In this document: positions 23,601 through 35,513 of the stretch, piece by piece
How positions within the stretch are numbered: position 1 is the first letter of the stretch
Layout of the letters: the number at the start of each line of letters is the position of its first letter
Assembly (NCBI GenBank): GCA_963995505.1
Contig: OZ023193.1
Location: 3,618,521 to 3,682,520 of the forward strand
Source of the DNA: Hypericum androsaemum
Lineage: Eukaryota > Streptophyta > Magnoliopsida > Malpighiales > Hypericaceae
Direction of reading: 5' to 3'
DNA: 64,000 nucleotides
Made by a program: the position numbers and the translations under genes
The notes under the pieces: model-generated
Database searches by the model: none
Told to the model about the DNA's origin: nothing
Seen by the model: only the letters and a program-made list of their open reading frames with translations

Positions 23601-24145
23601 TGCATGACCTTCTGTTTCTCCCACATTTTGTCTTTTTCTGAATTACCAAAATTTCGTATCACATTGCATTTTTTGAGAATTTTGTGGCCTGGGACAATGT
23701 TCACCTTGTGAAGGTTACAGTAAATTCATATTGTATCCGGCTCTCAGAGTGATAGAACCTGTCTGTTGAGAACTGCTACTTTTGCTTCATGCCACTCTTA
23801 TACGTTGTCTCGTTAGTGTGGTCTATAGGGTTAGTCCAATTAGTAAGAGGTGCTCAAGAGCTCCATGAATGAAATTCTTGATTGCACCCAATTAATGTGG
23901 GGAGGTGCGTTCTTAAAATCATTTGGGGAGGGATTAGTCTGAAGTAAGGTTGCAAGACACCTTAGCTGTTACACTGGAACCTGTTGTTTAGTTGATGCTG
24001 TCCTCAACTATCGCATTTGCTGTGGATGAGCGTGAAAGTTTGGAGGCTTTTTTTATATTGGTGCCTGTCTGCATTACATAAACACTAAACACACCTTCTG
24101 CAGGACCATGTTGCAGCAGCTCGTGACCCGAAGAGAGTGCTTTAG
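20602..24145 (+). CDS. MTV1: MTV1: ENTH/VHS-domain trafficking adaptor (tepsin homologue), 702 aa, five exons
   Basis: Exons 20602-20808, 21400-22146, 22240-22395, 22620-23576 and 24104-24145 join in phase to 702 codons plus TAG. The first ATG gives MDSSRRAVESYWRSRM. The N-terminal ENTH/VHS-like domain (residues about 20-150) includes YKLEEICDLLRSSHVSIV. A second helical region (about 270-370) has RLEPTRD-like and VRLKAVCVLESVLRRKEDA segments, and the C-terminal third is acidic and probably disordered. DDLFSGMTF near residue 476 resembles the LFxG[ML]x[LV] motif by which tepsin binds AP-4. MTV1 in Arabidopsis acts at the trans-Golgi network in clathrin-dependent cargo transport to the vacuole. 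Length fits the family (about 690 aa). Intron 2 begins GC (CAG|GCATGA), a GC-AG intron; the other introns are GT-AG. Assigned from memory of the family; exon joins verified by frame only. Confidence 0.92.
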
Positions 24146-24956
24146 ATATGTGCGCTAACATGGAGCCTACTATCTTATTTCCCCAGTTGGGGTTTTGTTT
24201 ATTTGGGGTGACTGAAAGATGAATGTCAAATGAAGTGTGGGAGATTGCTGAACCTGATCGTCTGTACGGAGGAGATCAAGAGAGCAGATGGTTGGAGTCT
24301 TTTTCTTGTTCCTGTATCTGCTCGGCAAACTCAAAGCGTATGTTCTCTAGAGGGTCATGTAAGAGGTCCTCTGAAGATATTACCCTCTGTAATTCCCCAC
24401 CACCGCGAAATGCCCGGGGTAAATATGTTTGAACGAGAAACCAACAAGACATTTTAGCTTTTCTCCCCCTTCGAATTAGTTGAGAGATGGAGAGTTATGT
24501 GATTTCTGCCAAGATTATACACGGGGGTGTGTGATGTAGTGAGGCCTTACCCTTTGAACTATACTTTTTTCTGATCGATGTATAGCAAATTGTTAAAGGA
24601 CAGGTTTCCCTTTGGATATATGTTTCAGATTTTCATGTGCTTTAATTTGACATGTCATCTCATTCACCCACATTAGCAACATAATTCTGGACAATTAATT
24701 CCGATTTAAACTCGGGAAGACCAGAAAAGGCAGAGCATAAGCTTAGTTTTCCCACAACGGATTTCCCAGAAAAGAACAAGCAACTATATATACAAGGTAT
24801 GGTGCTACAAAGGCCCTTTTGCGCCTCTTTTACATAATTCTGCAGTTTGTTCTGCAGAATCCATCCAAGCTTCTATCTACATACTTGGTTCCTGAGGGGA
24901 TATGTTTATTACAGAAACAAAGCCAGCAGAATAAGATATCGTATTTTCGACGAATC
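24146..24956. other. 3' ends of MTV1 (plus) and the LETM1-like gene (minus)
   Basis: Convergent 3' untranslated sequences. No reading frame with a recognisable motif is seen; short open frames from 24223 are not convincing. Confidence 0.6.
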
Positions 24957-27900
24957 TTAAAACTTGATGTTAGAACATGAATCCTCAAGGTTGCCCCATG
25001 ACTGAACTTCCAACTTCTTGGTTCTCTTCAGTTGTTTTATGACGTCCAACCGCTCGGAGCAAAATGGGGAAGGAATCTGGGGATACCAGGAGTGGATTTA
25101 GTGGACAGCCGGACAGGTAATGTAAGACCAGAAAACCAGCACTAGTTAAGCATCAGTAGTATGCAGAGTTTCGTGGCCTACCATGTATGGCATGTACTTG
25201 TTTAGACCTGCAAGAATGGCTGCATGGCCGACAGCCGAAACCTGTTTATGAAAGGCTTGAATGAATGAGATTCGACATGCTGTTGTTTCCAGCGCATTGA
25301 ATATCCGCGGAGAACGTGAAGAATCTAAAGGTGACATTAACATCTACGACTCAAAAAGAGTACTAACAGCAGTAAAGTTGGTCCATACCGGAATTATCAT
25401 CAAAATCGTAACAGGTATGAGATTTGCAATGTCATTAAACGTTCTTTGCAACCTTCTTCGTTCTCTCTTTGTGATCCGGTGGCCACGCAGCTGCTTCCGA
25501 AGTAGCTCCACAGAAACCATGATGTCTAGGAAGAGCAATTGGGTCCCCGTCCAGATATCCTTCAGAAAGATTAACCATTAAGGTATTCATCCAGCATTGG
25601 TGAAGATAAGAATTGCAACCTTTTCTGCCTTTCGGCTACGAGAATATGATGGGAACTGAGCTTACAGAGCTCGCCGAAGCTAACTTCATCATGTATCTCT
25701 CGAGGAAGTTGTTGCACAAAGGACTTGGCTTTGAAGTGATGGGAGAGGCTTCCTTCTTGACGTTCGTCGTTTCCGTCACATTCAAGCTGCTAGCGTGCTC
25801 CTACGGACATACAACGGAAAGGATTGAAACATGAATAAGTTGATGCACATGTGGTTGCAGTAGGTCCGGAGACTACCATTGAGAGTTTCTCAAAGGACTT
25901 CGGTTGCATTTTCGATGACTTTGTTCCGCTGTTTGTCACTTGGTCCAGGGAACCTTTTTCCTCGGGCTCACTGCTGGAGGAAGCAAAGGTGCAAATATAT
26001 TCAGTTCCTCTGGGACTCGAATCTATAAGGGAAGGCATCAAGTTGAGCAGATGCATACCGAGATCTATCATAAACTGCGCGATAGACTTCCATGCAGCTC
26101 GTTAGGAGGCTCTGGCTACAACAATGTAAGAAGTGCATTTCAGTAATCTAATCGATGTTGTATACCCAGCGGATGGCTTATACCTGAACTCGGTTTTACA
26201 TGCTACCTTCGGAGCAAGAATGCTAGCAGTTCTGCATTTAATGGTTGCTGATTGGAACGGGTGAAGTGAGCAAATCCGGAGAAAACGTCATAGCAAGCAG
26301 TAAATATAGAAGAGAATAACATCTCCCTCTCTGCTTGAATTGGATATCGTTTCTTCCGTCTTCTTTCTCCGTGTTGTTGTCGTCGTCTCGAAGATTTGGG
26401 ATAAAATTCAAGCCATCCAACTTCATCAACTACTACCTACAAGGATAAAATTTTCCAGATGATGACACTATTGGTTATGCATCTCCATGAATCTCGATAC
26501 AGCAACTTACATCCATGAAGGACTCGTATACCGATGCGCAAGCAAGTTCGGGGTAAATGAAAAGACAACCGCACTCCATGTAACTGCACGTAAGAACATC
26601 ATCCATCTGTCGTAGATTTCTCGTAAAAGTGTAATGGAGATCCAGATGTGAAACTGTGAAGGAAGTTACCTGAGAAAGTTCTTAACCGATTCATCAATGT
26701 CTTTGATGTTCACTTTAGACAAGTACGATCTGGTTTTTCTTGCAAGATAAGCAAAGAGTCCAAGAGTAGCTAAATTGTTTGCCTGAAACATAGAAACCGA
26801 TTCGATGAGACACTATTTATAAACTGGTATCAATCAGGATCAAGAATGAGAATACTCTTCAGGGATAGTGGAACTGACAATTTCATGAGAAATTTCTGCT
26901 GCTTCGATCACATTTTCTTTCTGGATTTCTGCTGACAGCTTCCTGTGGGCCAATCCAATCCAAAATTCGAGCTCTTCAAAATCACGGGGGAGAATCTTCC
27001 CCCCGAAATGGGACAGAAAATCGTGTTCGAATCCTGCTTCGGTTGCTAATTTGTACAACTTTTCCACCTCCACTAGACTATATGACAGATCCATGAGCTC
27101 TTTAAGAACATCCTCCATTGACGAGGTAAACGCATTGCACCGGATTCTTTGACAACCTAGCTTCTCTACAGCAGTGTAGCAACTTATTGCTACAATGATC
27201 CCTGCAACGCCACTGTTTATAAATTACTTGAGAATGATTCCACGAGACTCGAATCAATTACGAACTACGTTTGAAACAGGGACAACTTACCTGCCTGCAT
27301 ATTCCATAGACCACTTCTTCAGTAAGGGAATGAAAAAGCCAGACATACGAGGTAATTCAATCTCTTTGAACCACACAAACAATTCCGGATGTGTCATCTT
27401 CAGCTGTCTTTCAATGTACCCGCCCAACAGATTAATCTTCGGGGTCAAGCTGCCCCAAATAAGGGAGGAAAAGCATCAGATTCATTAATAATTGTTCATG
27501 TCTGCATGAAGATGATGTAATTTCTCGTGATCCCGAGCAATAAAACATCATATAGGTAGTGAAGTGGTACAATGCAGTCTCCTTTGAGTTCAGACTCTGA
27601 ATTCTGCAGCTAACGTATCATTAAAAAACTCGATTCATATTCTGATTTGGATTTGCACTTACATATCTGCAGCTAGAGACGAGTTGCTGTGACGATCTTG
27701 CGAGAGCAAAATCTCTACCTCAACTGCTGTTCCCAGCAAGCCATAAACCGCTACCTGAACAACGGCATGAATGGATAAAGTCTCTTATCATCTGATCAGA
27801 CCTACATGATCTACTAGCACGAGTAACAAGAACCGCGAGGTTATGTCTGAACAGAGTCCGTCGAGAGGTTCACCTGGTAAGCCAAGCGTTTGTGCCATTG

Positions 27901-28602
27901 ATGGACATCCTTCCCATTCCAAGCCATGGCAAGCTCAGCACCAGTTCCTACCAGTCCAAGTGACTCAACGGCATCGGAAAAGCTGTGAGCAGATTCGTGC
28001 AGAACCCACACTAGACAGTTCACGCGATTAAACTCCATCTTCTCGTCATCAGCATTGGCCGTGGCTAGTCCAGCCTCATTCTCAGCTTCTACTTCACATG
28101 ATGTACAAGGTGTTACCGCCCTGGAAGGAACAAAGCGCGGGAAAACATAATTTACAAAGGAAGCATTTGTCTTCGAGAGAAACGGATTTCCAAGTTCCAC
28201 CCCATTGATGATCCTTAACCTGGTTGCCCCAACTGCTCTCTTTCTCTTGCTCCTCAGACCAACATGAGCTCTGCAATAACCATAGCACAAATAACAAGTA
28301 AATCTCAGAAACTCCCAACTACCTAAAGAGCTTTTGGATCCTATCCAATCTTGTACACGTCTTTGGACAATTCTCCATCTTTAGAAGCTTATTGCCTCGA
28401 AAGAAGAGACGACAAGACAATACCATTGGACATAAATCATTGGTTATCCTTCAAACAACACAGTTTGTCCTGCTAAAAGGACAGAGATCGCTTACGTGGA
28501 GTAGACCGGATTGTGCAGCTGCAGAGACAAGTAAGAAGCCATTGACGGAGGAGAAACAGGGAGAAGCTGAAGGAGGAGAAGAGAAGAGAATAAGGAAGCC
28601 AT
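24957..28602 (-). CDS. LETM1-like protein gene, about 14 exons
   Basis: Exons with firm borders: 28496-28602 (first, ATG 28600-28602, MASLFSSLLLLQLLP), 27874-28270, 25666-25786, 25389-25559, 25182-25241 and 24957-25076 (stop TAA 24957-24959). Others are approximate: 27680-27760, 27325-27450, 26840-27160, 26690-26785, 26515-26575, 26240-26435, 26059-26100 and 25849-25973. Recognisable pieces are NRVNCLVWVLHESAHSF, MEDVLKELMDLSYSLVEVEKL, DDVFSGFAHFTRSN-type sequence, and the conserved C-terminal VELLRKQLRGHRITKRE...IANLIPVTILMIIP plus VSAVGHAAILAGLNKYMPYM. By memory this matches the plant LETM1-like family (Arabidopsis At3g11560 and At5g06220), predicted membrane proteins of unclear function. 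An alternative start is ATG 28542-28540. One junction (25787-25848) does not keep phase by my reading, so that border is wrong or a small defect exists there. Confidence 0.72.
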
Positions 28603-28702
28603 TGGACAATTTTTTTATAAGAAAGGTCAAAAGAGATGCCTTGTGAGCGTAATCTTCGAGGAAGGAAGAAAAATAATAATCTGGTATTACGTCGTTTTCC
28701 AA

Positions 28703-29372
28703 ACGTGGTTGTTCACCTTATGTGTTGATGTTGTCTATGCTGGGAATCACAGTGTTTGTCTCCCGCCAGCAGTTTTGGCTTTTGAAGGTTTTTGGACATT
28801 TAGATTTGAGAATTTTCTAAACCCGTGTCCCGCTGTTGCTCGAACGACCCCACACCGTGCGATTATCTAGTTGAAGCAATAAAATAATGGCCCTAGGACA
28901 AGATTTCACTTGAGCCTTTTGGGTCTGATTGGACTTGGGATGGGTGTTACAAGAAAAACAAGACAGTTCTAGGTTCAACATGCATCCTTTGTATTAATAT
29001 ATATTGTTAAAAACTAAGTGACATGTTCATTGTAAATGGAAGGAGGAGGTTAACTTTTGTGCAGAAAGATCAGTGAGTAGAAGAATAAACAAGGAGGAAG
29101 GAGGATATCCACACCAAAAGAACAAATAAAGAAGTTGGAATGTTAAGATATCCTCAACAAGAAGTTGAAGAGAAAGTGCTAATGTTATTGCATTTGGCAC
29201 TATCCATAAGTACATGTTATCAAATCACATACACAAGAACTCTCTGAAGGTGCAATGACCTAGTAGGATACTCTCAACTGCCTTAGATTCTGACTATTCC
29301 AAAAATGGAGAAAGCTGCTCTATTTCATCAATCTTCGTTCTGCAACTCCGGACATAAGCAACTAACACCCAG
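28703..29372. other. intergenic: LETM1-like promoter side and COX19 3' end
   Basis: Upstream of the LETM1-like start and downstream of the COX19 stop. No gene is recognised; CCCGTGTCCCGC-type sequence near 28820-28860 is the most GC-rich part. Confidence 0.5.
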
Positions 29373-30748
29373 TCAGTTACTAATTCTATCACTTTTGTTT
29401 TCTCCAGAAGCTTCCAACTCTGAATCCTTTCCAAAGCCAAGTTCCGACATATCTTGTTTTGCCATCAAATTCCTGCAATAAATATAGCAGCTCAAGAAAG
29501 CACTCATACCAATCAAATGGAAATCTTGCCAACCAAAAAGGGAGAGCGTCGTATTCGACTATAACATATCTTTGAAGTCTTGTGAAAGACACTTAAAATT
29601 ATCGGGCGGTAAGCATATTGGAAAATACGAGGGTAAAGAGAGGAGCTCACTTAGCCATGCGACATTCCAAGTACTTTTTTGAGAACTGCCGGCATTTCTC
29701 TGATTGATGTCCTGTAGATTTCAGACAGCCGAGGTAGTCTTTCTTCTCCTAAGAATAAAAAGATACTTAAATCACATCCCAAACTTTGGTTTACTGACAA
29801 AGAAATTCTGCAGAGTGAAGCATGTCTCAATGTGCCTAATCCTAGATATTACCAAGTCGCATTCATGAGCATGATCCAAAGGAAAGACTCCTTTTTCTGG
29901 CGCGACTGGTCTCAAACCTCTATTTCCACCAAACGCACCACCTGCCAAAATTGCATCTACTTAGATGGATCGAAGATAACAGCAGAATAAGCATATTCTC
30001 TCCACAATTTTGGATATTTCATTCAAAATCATGTTTCGGATATCGTGCTATAATGAAAAAAACGTGGATTTCGTTTAAGTGGGCACGAAACAAGATGCGC
30101 TCGAGTATCGACATTATGCTAAAGCTCGTGGTCAAGAAGGTTTTGCAGGCTAGGCAATCTTCAATTGTGAGAGCCTAATAGTTCTCTGCAGTGTAACAAT
30201 CTACACCAGAACATCAACCTAAAAACACAAGTCAAGGAAAAGACACAATTTCTTTGCTGATACTTTCTGCCCTAGCTAAGCAACCTAATAACGGAACTTA
30301 GCAAATAGAACCCATTAAAGATGAGACTTTTTTGATAAACATCCAAAGAAAAAGCTCCTCAGCTCCAACCAATTTAGCTATAATAAAGTCCAATCTCTAA
30401 ATCAAAAAAGGCCCCATCTTCGGAGAAAACTTTACAATGGTCCCTCCACAACTCGAGAAGTATACCAAGTGGCTCTACATGATTCACTTTCTCCGTCCGT
30501 CCTAGTCCTAGGTTTTATCGAAATATCAATGGTCTAAATATTGTTACCCGGTACGAAATGACCACCATGAAATTAAATGAAACCTTTGCATAATCTCTAT
30601 CTAAGTGAAGACCCAGAAACAGAAAAAAAATCCCAAAAATGGGTCGTTCGCAAAGATTCGTGGCGCCAAATTTAGAACGAGAGGATGGTAAATTGAAAGG
30701 AGAAGAAACCCAGTTGAAAGATTAAGCCTTTTTTTTACCTGCACTCAT
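29373..30748 (-). CDS. COX19: COX19, mitochondrial copper/cytochrome c oxidase assembly protein, 98 aa, four exons
   Basis: Exons 30739-30748, 29853-29941, 29651-29748 and 29373-29472 join in phase to 98 codons plus TGA. The protein begins MSAGGAFGGNRGLRPVAPEK and has the twin CX9C signature C31-x9-C41 (HECDLEKKDYLGC) and C52-x9-C62 (EKCRQFSKKYLEC). These form a CHCH helical hairpin oxidised by the Mia40 pathway in the mitochondrial intermembrane space. The tail NLMAKQDMSELGFGKDSEL is typical of plant COX19. The family assists metallation of cytochrome c oxidase. Exon 1 is only 10 nt of coding sequence after the ATG, with intron 1 about 800 bp. All introns are GT-AG. Length is normal and nothing is broken. 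Confidence 0.93.
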
Positions 30749-30979
30749 TTGGAGTATCGCAAGTTGGTTCCTTTCGGCTCCGATTTCGCCAGTTCCACCG
30801 GAGAATTGGAATTGTTTGTTTGTAGCTTAACCCGGAGCCCCCGTTGTCTTAACCATGAATGGGTTGTACCATTTTCTATTATGGTACATAAACTTCTGCT
30901 AACCTATCAGCTAAGTGCAGCTTCTATTAAGTCGGAAAATCCAAGAAAAAGAAGAGTACATTGACTTATATGGAGAGAC

Positions 30980-31457
30980 TAGAGGTGTGCAATCGGTATA
31001 TACCGATCCCGAATATCAAATACCGAAAAATACCGAATACCGAATAACCAAAAACCTAATACCGATTCCGAACCGAAATTATTTTGGTATCTACCGAATA
31101 CTGAATTAAAATTTTGGTATTATACCGAAAATCCCAAAAATACCAAATTTTGTAAATAAAAAAAATCCAATGTTAAATTTAATTCATCAATACAAACATA
31201 ATAAACTCAACCTAATCACATCATTCAAAGATTGAAACGCGGCTGAGGTTATGAGTTAGGTTTATTGTTAGAATATGATTTTTTTTGGTATATATATATG
31301 TGGTAAAATTACGTTATAGTACTTCGGTATTTTTTTCGGTATTCGGTATATACCAAAATTCACCGAATTTCTCAAAAAAGACATACCGAATTATATCCCG
31401 AAAACTGAAATACCGATCCCGAAATACCGAATACCGAATACCATTTGCACACCCCTA
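30980..31457. mobile_element. hAT-type MITE, 478 bp, TSD GGAGAGA(C/G)
   Basis: Terminal inverted repeats begin TAGAGGTGTGCAA(T)CGGTAT on the left and end ATACCATTTGCACACCCCTA on the right. The flanks GGAGAGAC (30972-30979) and GGAGAGAG (31458-31465) match at 7 of 8, the duplication length of hAT elements. The interior is filled with variations of ATACCGAA and its complement, so most of the element can fold on itself. No coding sequence. Confidence 0.85.
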
Positions 31458-31465
31458 GGAGAGAG

Positions 31466-32040
31466 AGCACCCAATTCAACGTCAGAGTACTGTGTATTTA
31501 ACTTTGAGTTTTATAGGTATATTCAAATTTTATTGTGTGTTTATGTCATATTATTAATTTTAATAGACTGTTAGCTATGTTATTTTGTTTAAAAATGAGA
31601 CAAATTCTTCGGCATTCAAATTCAAATATGGACCTGGAGAAAATTGGCAGGGTTCTGATCAAGGTTAATATATTATACGATAAAATTAGTGATGTAGTAT
31701 GATATTTGTTATAGCTCAACTAATTAAAATTAGTGAGTGTCCCTTGGTTGATAGTTAGATAAACTTCTATCACTAGAAAATTTAAAACCGGAGAGTTGTG
31801 AACTGAACTTTTGGTTCATGTTTTTTTTTGGTGGAAAAAAATTTAGGTCAGTTGACTAAATTCGCAGGATCTTGACAGTATTAAGATTTATCTCTCTCAA
31901 CTCAAACTTAAAGGCGGATCCATATCGATTCGCCATAGTTGCTTTGGTTCCTTTTGGTTCATGTTTGGGATCCCAAAGAGAAGGAAAATCGCCGATCATG
32001 AATACTTTTAAGCCCAAAATTTTGAAATTAAGAGAAGCCC
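31466..32040. other. intergenic sequence between two MITEs
   Basis: AT-rich, with no gene recognised. Confidence 0.5.
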
Positions 32041-32126
32041 ATTTAGCCACGGTCCTCGATTCTACATGATTGCACGGCCCATTTAGCCACGGTCCTCGAT
32101 TCTACATGATTGCACGGCCCATTTAG
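32041..32126. repeat. 40-bp perfect tandem duplication
   Basis: Two identical units (32041-32080 and 32081-32120, ATTTAGCCACGG...GCACGGCCC) plus a 6-bp third start lie just left of the next MITE. Confidence 0.95.
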
Positions 32127-32136
32127 AGATTTGTTT

Positions 32137-32876
32137 TAGGGATGGCAAAAAGATCCAGACCCAGACTCAGACCCAATGGATCAGACCATTACTTTACCCC
32201 GTGGATCTTAGAATCTATAAGTCTTGGGTAGGGTATGAGTTTGGGTCTATCTATTTAGATAGGGTCCAGGTCTGGATAGGGCCCATATAAACTCAGACTC
32301 AGTCCTTACCTATAGACTCATTAATTAGACCCTACCCCAGTTAGAACCTACTTAGATTCATATTTATTATATTGCTAAGATAATTATAATACATCCGTAA
32401 AAAGAATAAGCGCACACCTAGCCGTAGAAAGAAATTATTTTGAAGTTGAAATTTTATATTATGCAAGAACACTTATAAGTTTTAATTTTTGATTGACGAG
32501 ATAGTCGTATGTATTTCATTTTATGTTGTGGTCAATAATTATCCATCTAAACCAGTTGGTTTATAGTTTACTCTCAATTTTAACTTGAGATTATCATTTT
32601 ATTATATAGACTTTGATTTTTTTCTTTATTTTTTATTTTGGATTACATTGAAATAATTAAAGTATGTTGTAAAGTAATGATCAAAAGATAAAATCTTGAA
32701 GGGTCGGACCCTGCAGACCCTGTAGACCTTAGGTCTCCTGCAGAGTATGGTATGGGTCTAATAATAAAAAATTTGTAGGGTCGAGAGCAAGATATGAGTC
32801 CAACTCTAAAAATTAGAGTATATATTAGGTTCTACCAATACCCTACCCTATCCTACCATACCCATTACCATCCCTA
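32137..32876. mobile_element. hAT-type MITE, 740 bp, TSD ATTTGTT(T/C)
   Basis: Ends TAGGGATGGCAA and TTACCATCCCTA are inverted repeats, flanked by ATTTGTTT (32129-32136) and ATTTGTTC (32877-32884), 7 of 8 matching. The interior has repeats of GACCCAGAC/GGGTCT. No open frame of note, so a non-autonomous element. Confidence 0.85.
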
Positions 32877-32884
32877 ATTTGTTC

Positions 32885-33454
32885 CCTTCGGTGATGGAAG
32901 ATCTAATTAGAAATTCAGAATCCTAAAATGCTTTGCTTTGCAAGCCAATTAACCACCTACATATGATTTTTTTTATCTCAGTAATAAATGATTACTTATA
33001 ATGCGACAAGAATTACAATTCTTTATTTACACTCTAAATTAATTGATGGTAATATCATTTTAAAACTTATATATTTAGCTGTTTATTCATGAGCCTAGTG
33101 CGATCTGATCCAATTAATCATCGTAATTCACATATTTTGAGGGTTCAAATTCAAAATTTATCAATTAAAATAGAACAATTCATTTATCATATCTAATTGT
33201 TTACGGTGACATAAATAAATATTTTGTGTACATTTGAATAACCTTACATTAAATGTTGTTGTTGCACCGGACCGACCCTTATTTCCTCTTGCTAAAATGT
33301 TGATACATCAACCTTTAAAACATGTTGATGTCATATCTTTTTCCTCATCAGTCGCTTTAAAACTCAAGCAACGCATTTTCGACAAGAGACAATGCATGAG
33401 ATAATTGCATCAACAAAGGGAACCAATGGGGTCATGGTCTTTACATCGCCAACA
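32885..33454. other. AT-rich intergenic sequence
   Basis: No gene or repeat border recognised. Confidence 0.5.
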
Positions 33455-33740
33455 ATATATTTGTTTCATCACGTGATAGTGTGTAAGTGCAAATTTTTAT
33501 ATAAGTGTAAAAAATTTACCTATTCATGGTTCAAGATTTTGGGTTGGATATGATAATTCTACCGTAGTATCAGAGCGGATTTGATCTCATAATTTTTGTT
33601 GTGCTCACACTACCCCTATTCTCACATTAGCGAAGTCAAAACTCGTGCAATCTTCAGTCCGATTGAAATTGCTTGAGGAGCGTGTTGAAAATCTCACATT
33701 GCTTATTGTAAGAGTAGTGAGCCCGATGAGTCTCGTTTGA
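33455..33740 (+). mobile_element. degenerate TRIM relic, same family as 12504-13075
   Basis: The left repeat ends GGGTTGGATATGATAATTC; the primer site is degraded to TAGTATCAGAGC (33565-33576). The internal domain (GTGCAATCTTC, TTGAGGAGCG) and a second repeat start TGTTGAAAATCTCACATTG (33683) follow. The outer borders are approximate and no target duplication was found. Confidence 0.75.
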
Positions 33741-33776
33741 ATTTAAGTCAAGAGAACATAACTGTATTAGAATTTA

Positions 33777-34094
33777 TTGCGCATAAAATTTATTGGATCA
33801 AACTCAAATTTAATTAATCGGTCTCGTTGGCATTCAAATTTTATAACTGCATTATACATAGCTATTCTTTTGGGGCTTTGGCTAGCAAAGAATAGAGCAG
33901 TTTTTCAAAGAGAGAGGTACAACCGGGAGCTTCTCATTCATGCTATTACGCATCGTATCCACGAGTGGCTACGTTGGTATAATTCCACTTCGGACTTCGG
34001 GCACCAAGACCTACTTTTGTATATGGAATCTCTTCGGGGTAGGAGAATAACATGTAATTCTAATGCTTTGCCTGGCTTTTTGTACTTGGTGTAA
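33777..34094 (+). pseudogene. possible LINE/RNase H-linker fragment
   Basis: A 105-aa open frame contains ALYIAILLGLWLAKNRAVFQRER, which resembles the linker between the zf-RVT and RNase H regions of plant non-LTR retrotransposons (W.W..RN..VF pattern). Nothing of the rest of such an element is next to it, and the ATG is probably not a true start. It may be a short relic or chance. Confidence 0.3.
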
Positions 34095-34238
34095 ATATTT
34101 GAAATATATAATATTAATCCATTTGAAAAAAATATATAGATAATTATGTACAATTAACCTTAAAAAACTTCATGCAAGCATACCGCCTATAAATTTATCT
34201 TTCAATGGGCATGTACCACATCCTATAATTTAATAATT

Positions 34239-35503
34239 GACAAATTACTCTCTAGTCCCTGACCTATGGTCACCCTCCCCCTAGGGTCCATGACTTTTGG
34301 AAAATGATTGTCACATCCCTAAGTTTTGATGATAATAGACTCTCGGGTCCCTAGAACCAAAATATTCTATATTCTCCGACGAACTCCTACTTGAAAAGAC
34401 AAAAATACCCCTCAAACTTAATTTTATTTTTTAAAACCCTCATTTTCATCCCCTTCATCTTCTTCAACTCCCCTCTTCTTCAACTCATAGAAATCAAAAT
34501 TAACCCAGAGACAAAAAAATAAATAACCAAAAAATCATCTCGTAGGCCAAATCTCTCCCTCCACACAGACCCGACCCGTACTCCAACCAAAAACCCGTAC
34601 CCCGACTTGTTGAGAAGATGAAGGTGTCGGTGCCATGGAGGAGGGAGAGGATGGCTCGTGGGCTGAGGCGAAGCTTGTTGGAAACAGAGTAAACCACCAC
34701 GATGCCGGCCCTAACTGCATGGAATGACCCGATTGCGATGTCGTCGTTGAAGTAGGGCGTGGGGTCATTTTCGAGGGACACTGATAGCAGGCCGATGCCG
34801 AGGGACACTAACAGCACGCCGACGCGGCGGAGAGGGTATGAGTCCCATGGTCGTTGGTGTCTCGTGGACACTGACAGTATGCACAACCCAGATTGACGAA
34901 CACCCATCACCCATGATGACTCTGACGCTAGCGATGAATAAACCAGATCGACGAATTGTAACCCAGAGGCGGATCTACCCTAATTGCTCGAATTGAAAAT
35001 CCTAATTAAAGTTTTTCACTTCTAATTGAAAACCATAATTGCTCTAATTATAAACAATGGAAGGGAAGAAATGGCATGTCGACTTTGGGGAAGGTGGAAC
35101 GAGCTTCGTCGAACGAGCTTCGTCCACCATCGTTTGTTCACTGTCCCTCTGGTGGAATTGAAGCTGGCCGGAACTAAAAAAATGGAGATGGTGTTCGTCT
35201 TGGTCGTCGATGTTGTATTATTAGTGTTTGGTTCTTGATGTTACAAGATTGAAGGTTGAAGATGGTGTTTAAATGTGGAAGATGATGATTTTTTTTGTTT
35301 AAGGTTGAAGATTGAGTAAAATTTAACAAGGGATGGTATTTTGCTCATTTCAAGTGGGAGTTCACCGGAGAAGGAATATTCTGGCTCCAGGGACCCGAGA
35401 ATCTATTATCATCAAAATTTAGGGACGGGACAATCATTTTCCAAAATCCAGGGACCCTAAGGGGAAGGTGACCAAAGGTAAGGGACGTGAGAATAATTTG
35501 CCC
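34239..35503. mobile_element. MULE (Pack-MULE type) with long TIRs and a captured subtilase fragment
   Basis: Inverted repeats of about 160-170 bp (34239-34405 and about 35340-35503) match with few differences; both carry TTTGGAAAATGATTGTC and TTTTGATGATAATAGA. The element is flanked by TTTAATAATT on both sides (34229-34238 and 35504-35513), a 9-10 bp duplication as made by Mutator-like transposases. No transposase is present. The interior carries a piece of a host protease gene and other sequence of unknown origin, the definition of a Pack-MULE. Confidence 0.9.
34670..34815 (-). pseudogene. subtilase (S8 protease) gene fragment inside the MULE
   Basis: On the minus strand, in the frame whose ATG is at 34910, the peptide LLSVSLENDPTPYFNDD followed by IAIGSFHAVRAGIVVVYSVSN matches the plant subtilisin-like protease segment before the conserved SAGN site (usual form GSFHAVKxGIVVVCSAGNSGP). 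The cysteine and alanine/glycine of the usual site are altered here (YSVSN). Only about 45 residues of a family of about 750 residues are present, so no enzyme is made. The parent gene is not in this window. Confidence 0.75.
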
Positions 35504-35513
35504 TTTAATAATT

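Noticed and set aside
30749..30964. Plus-strand frame starting just beyond the COX19 ATG
   Set aside because: It overlaps the COX19 promoter/leader and shows no motif.
34500..34910. A full 136-aa gene on the minus strand
   Set aside because: Only a middle part matches a subtilase; it is inside a MULE and has no plausible start or complete domain.
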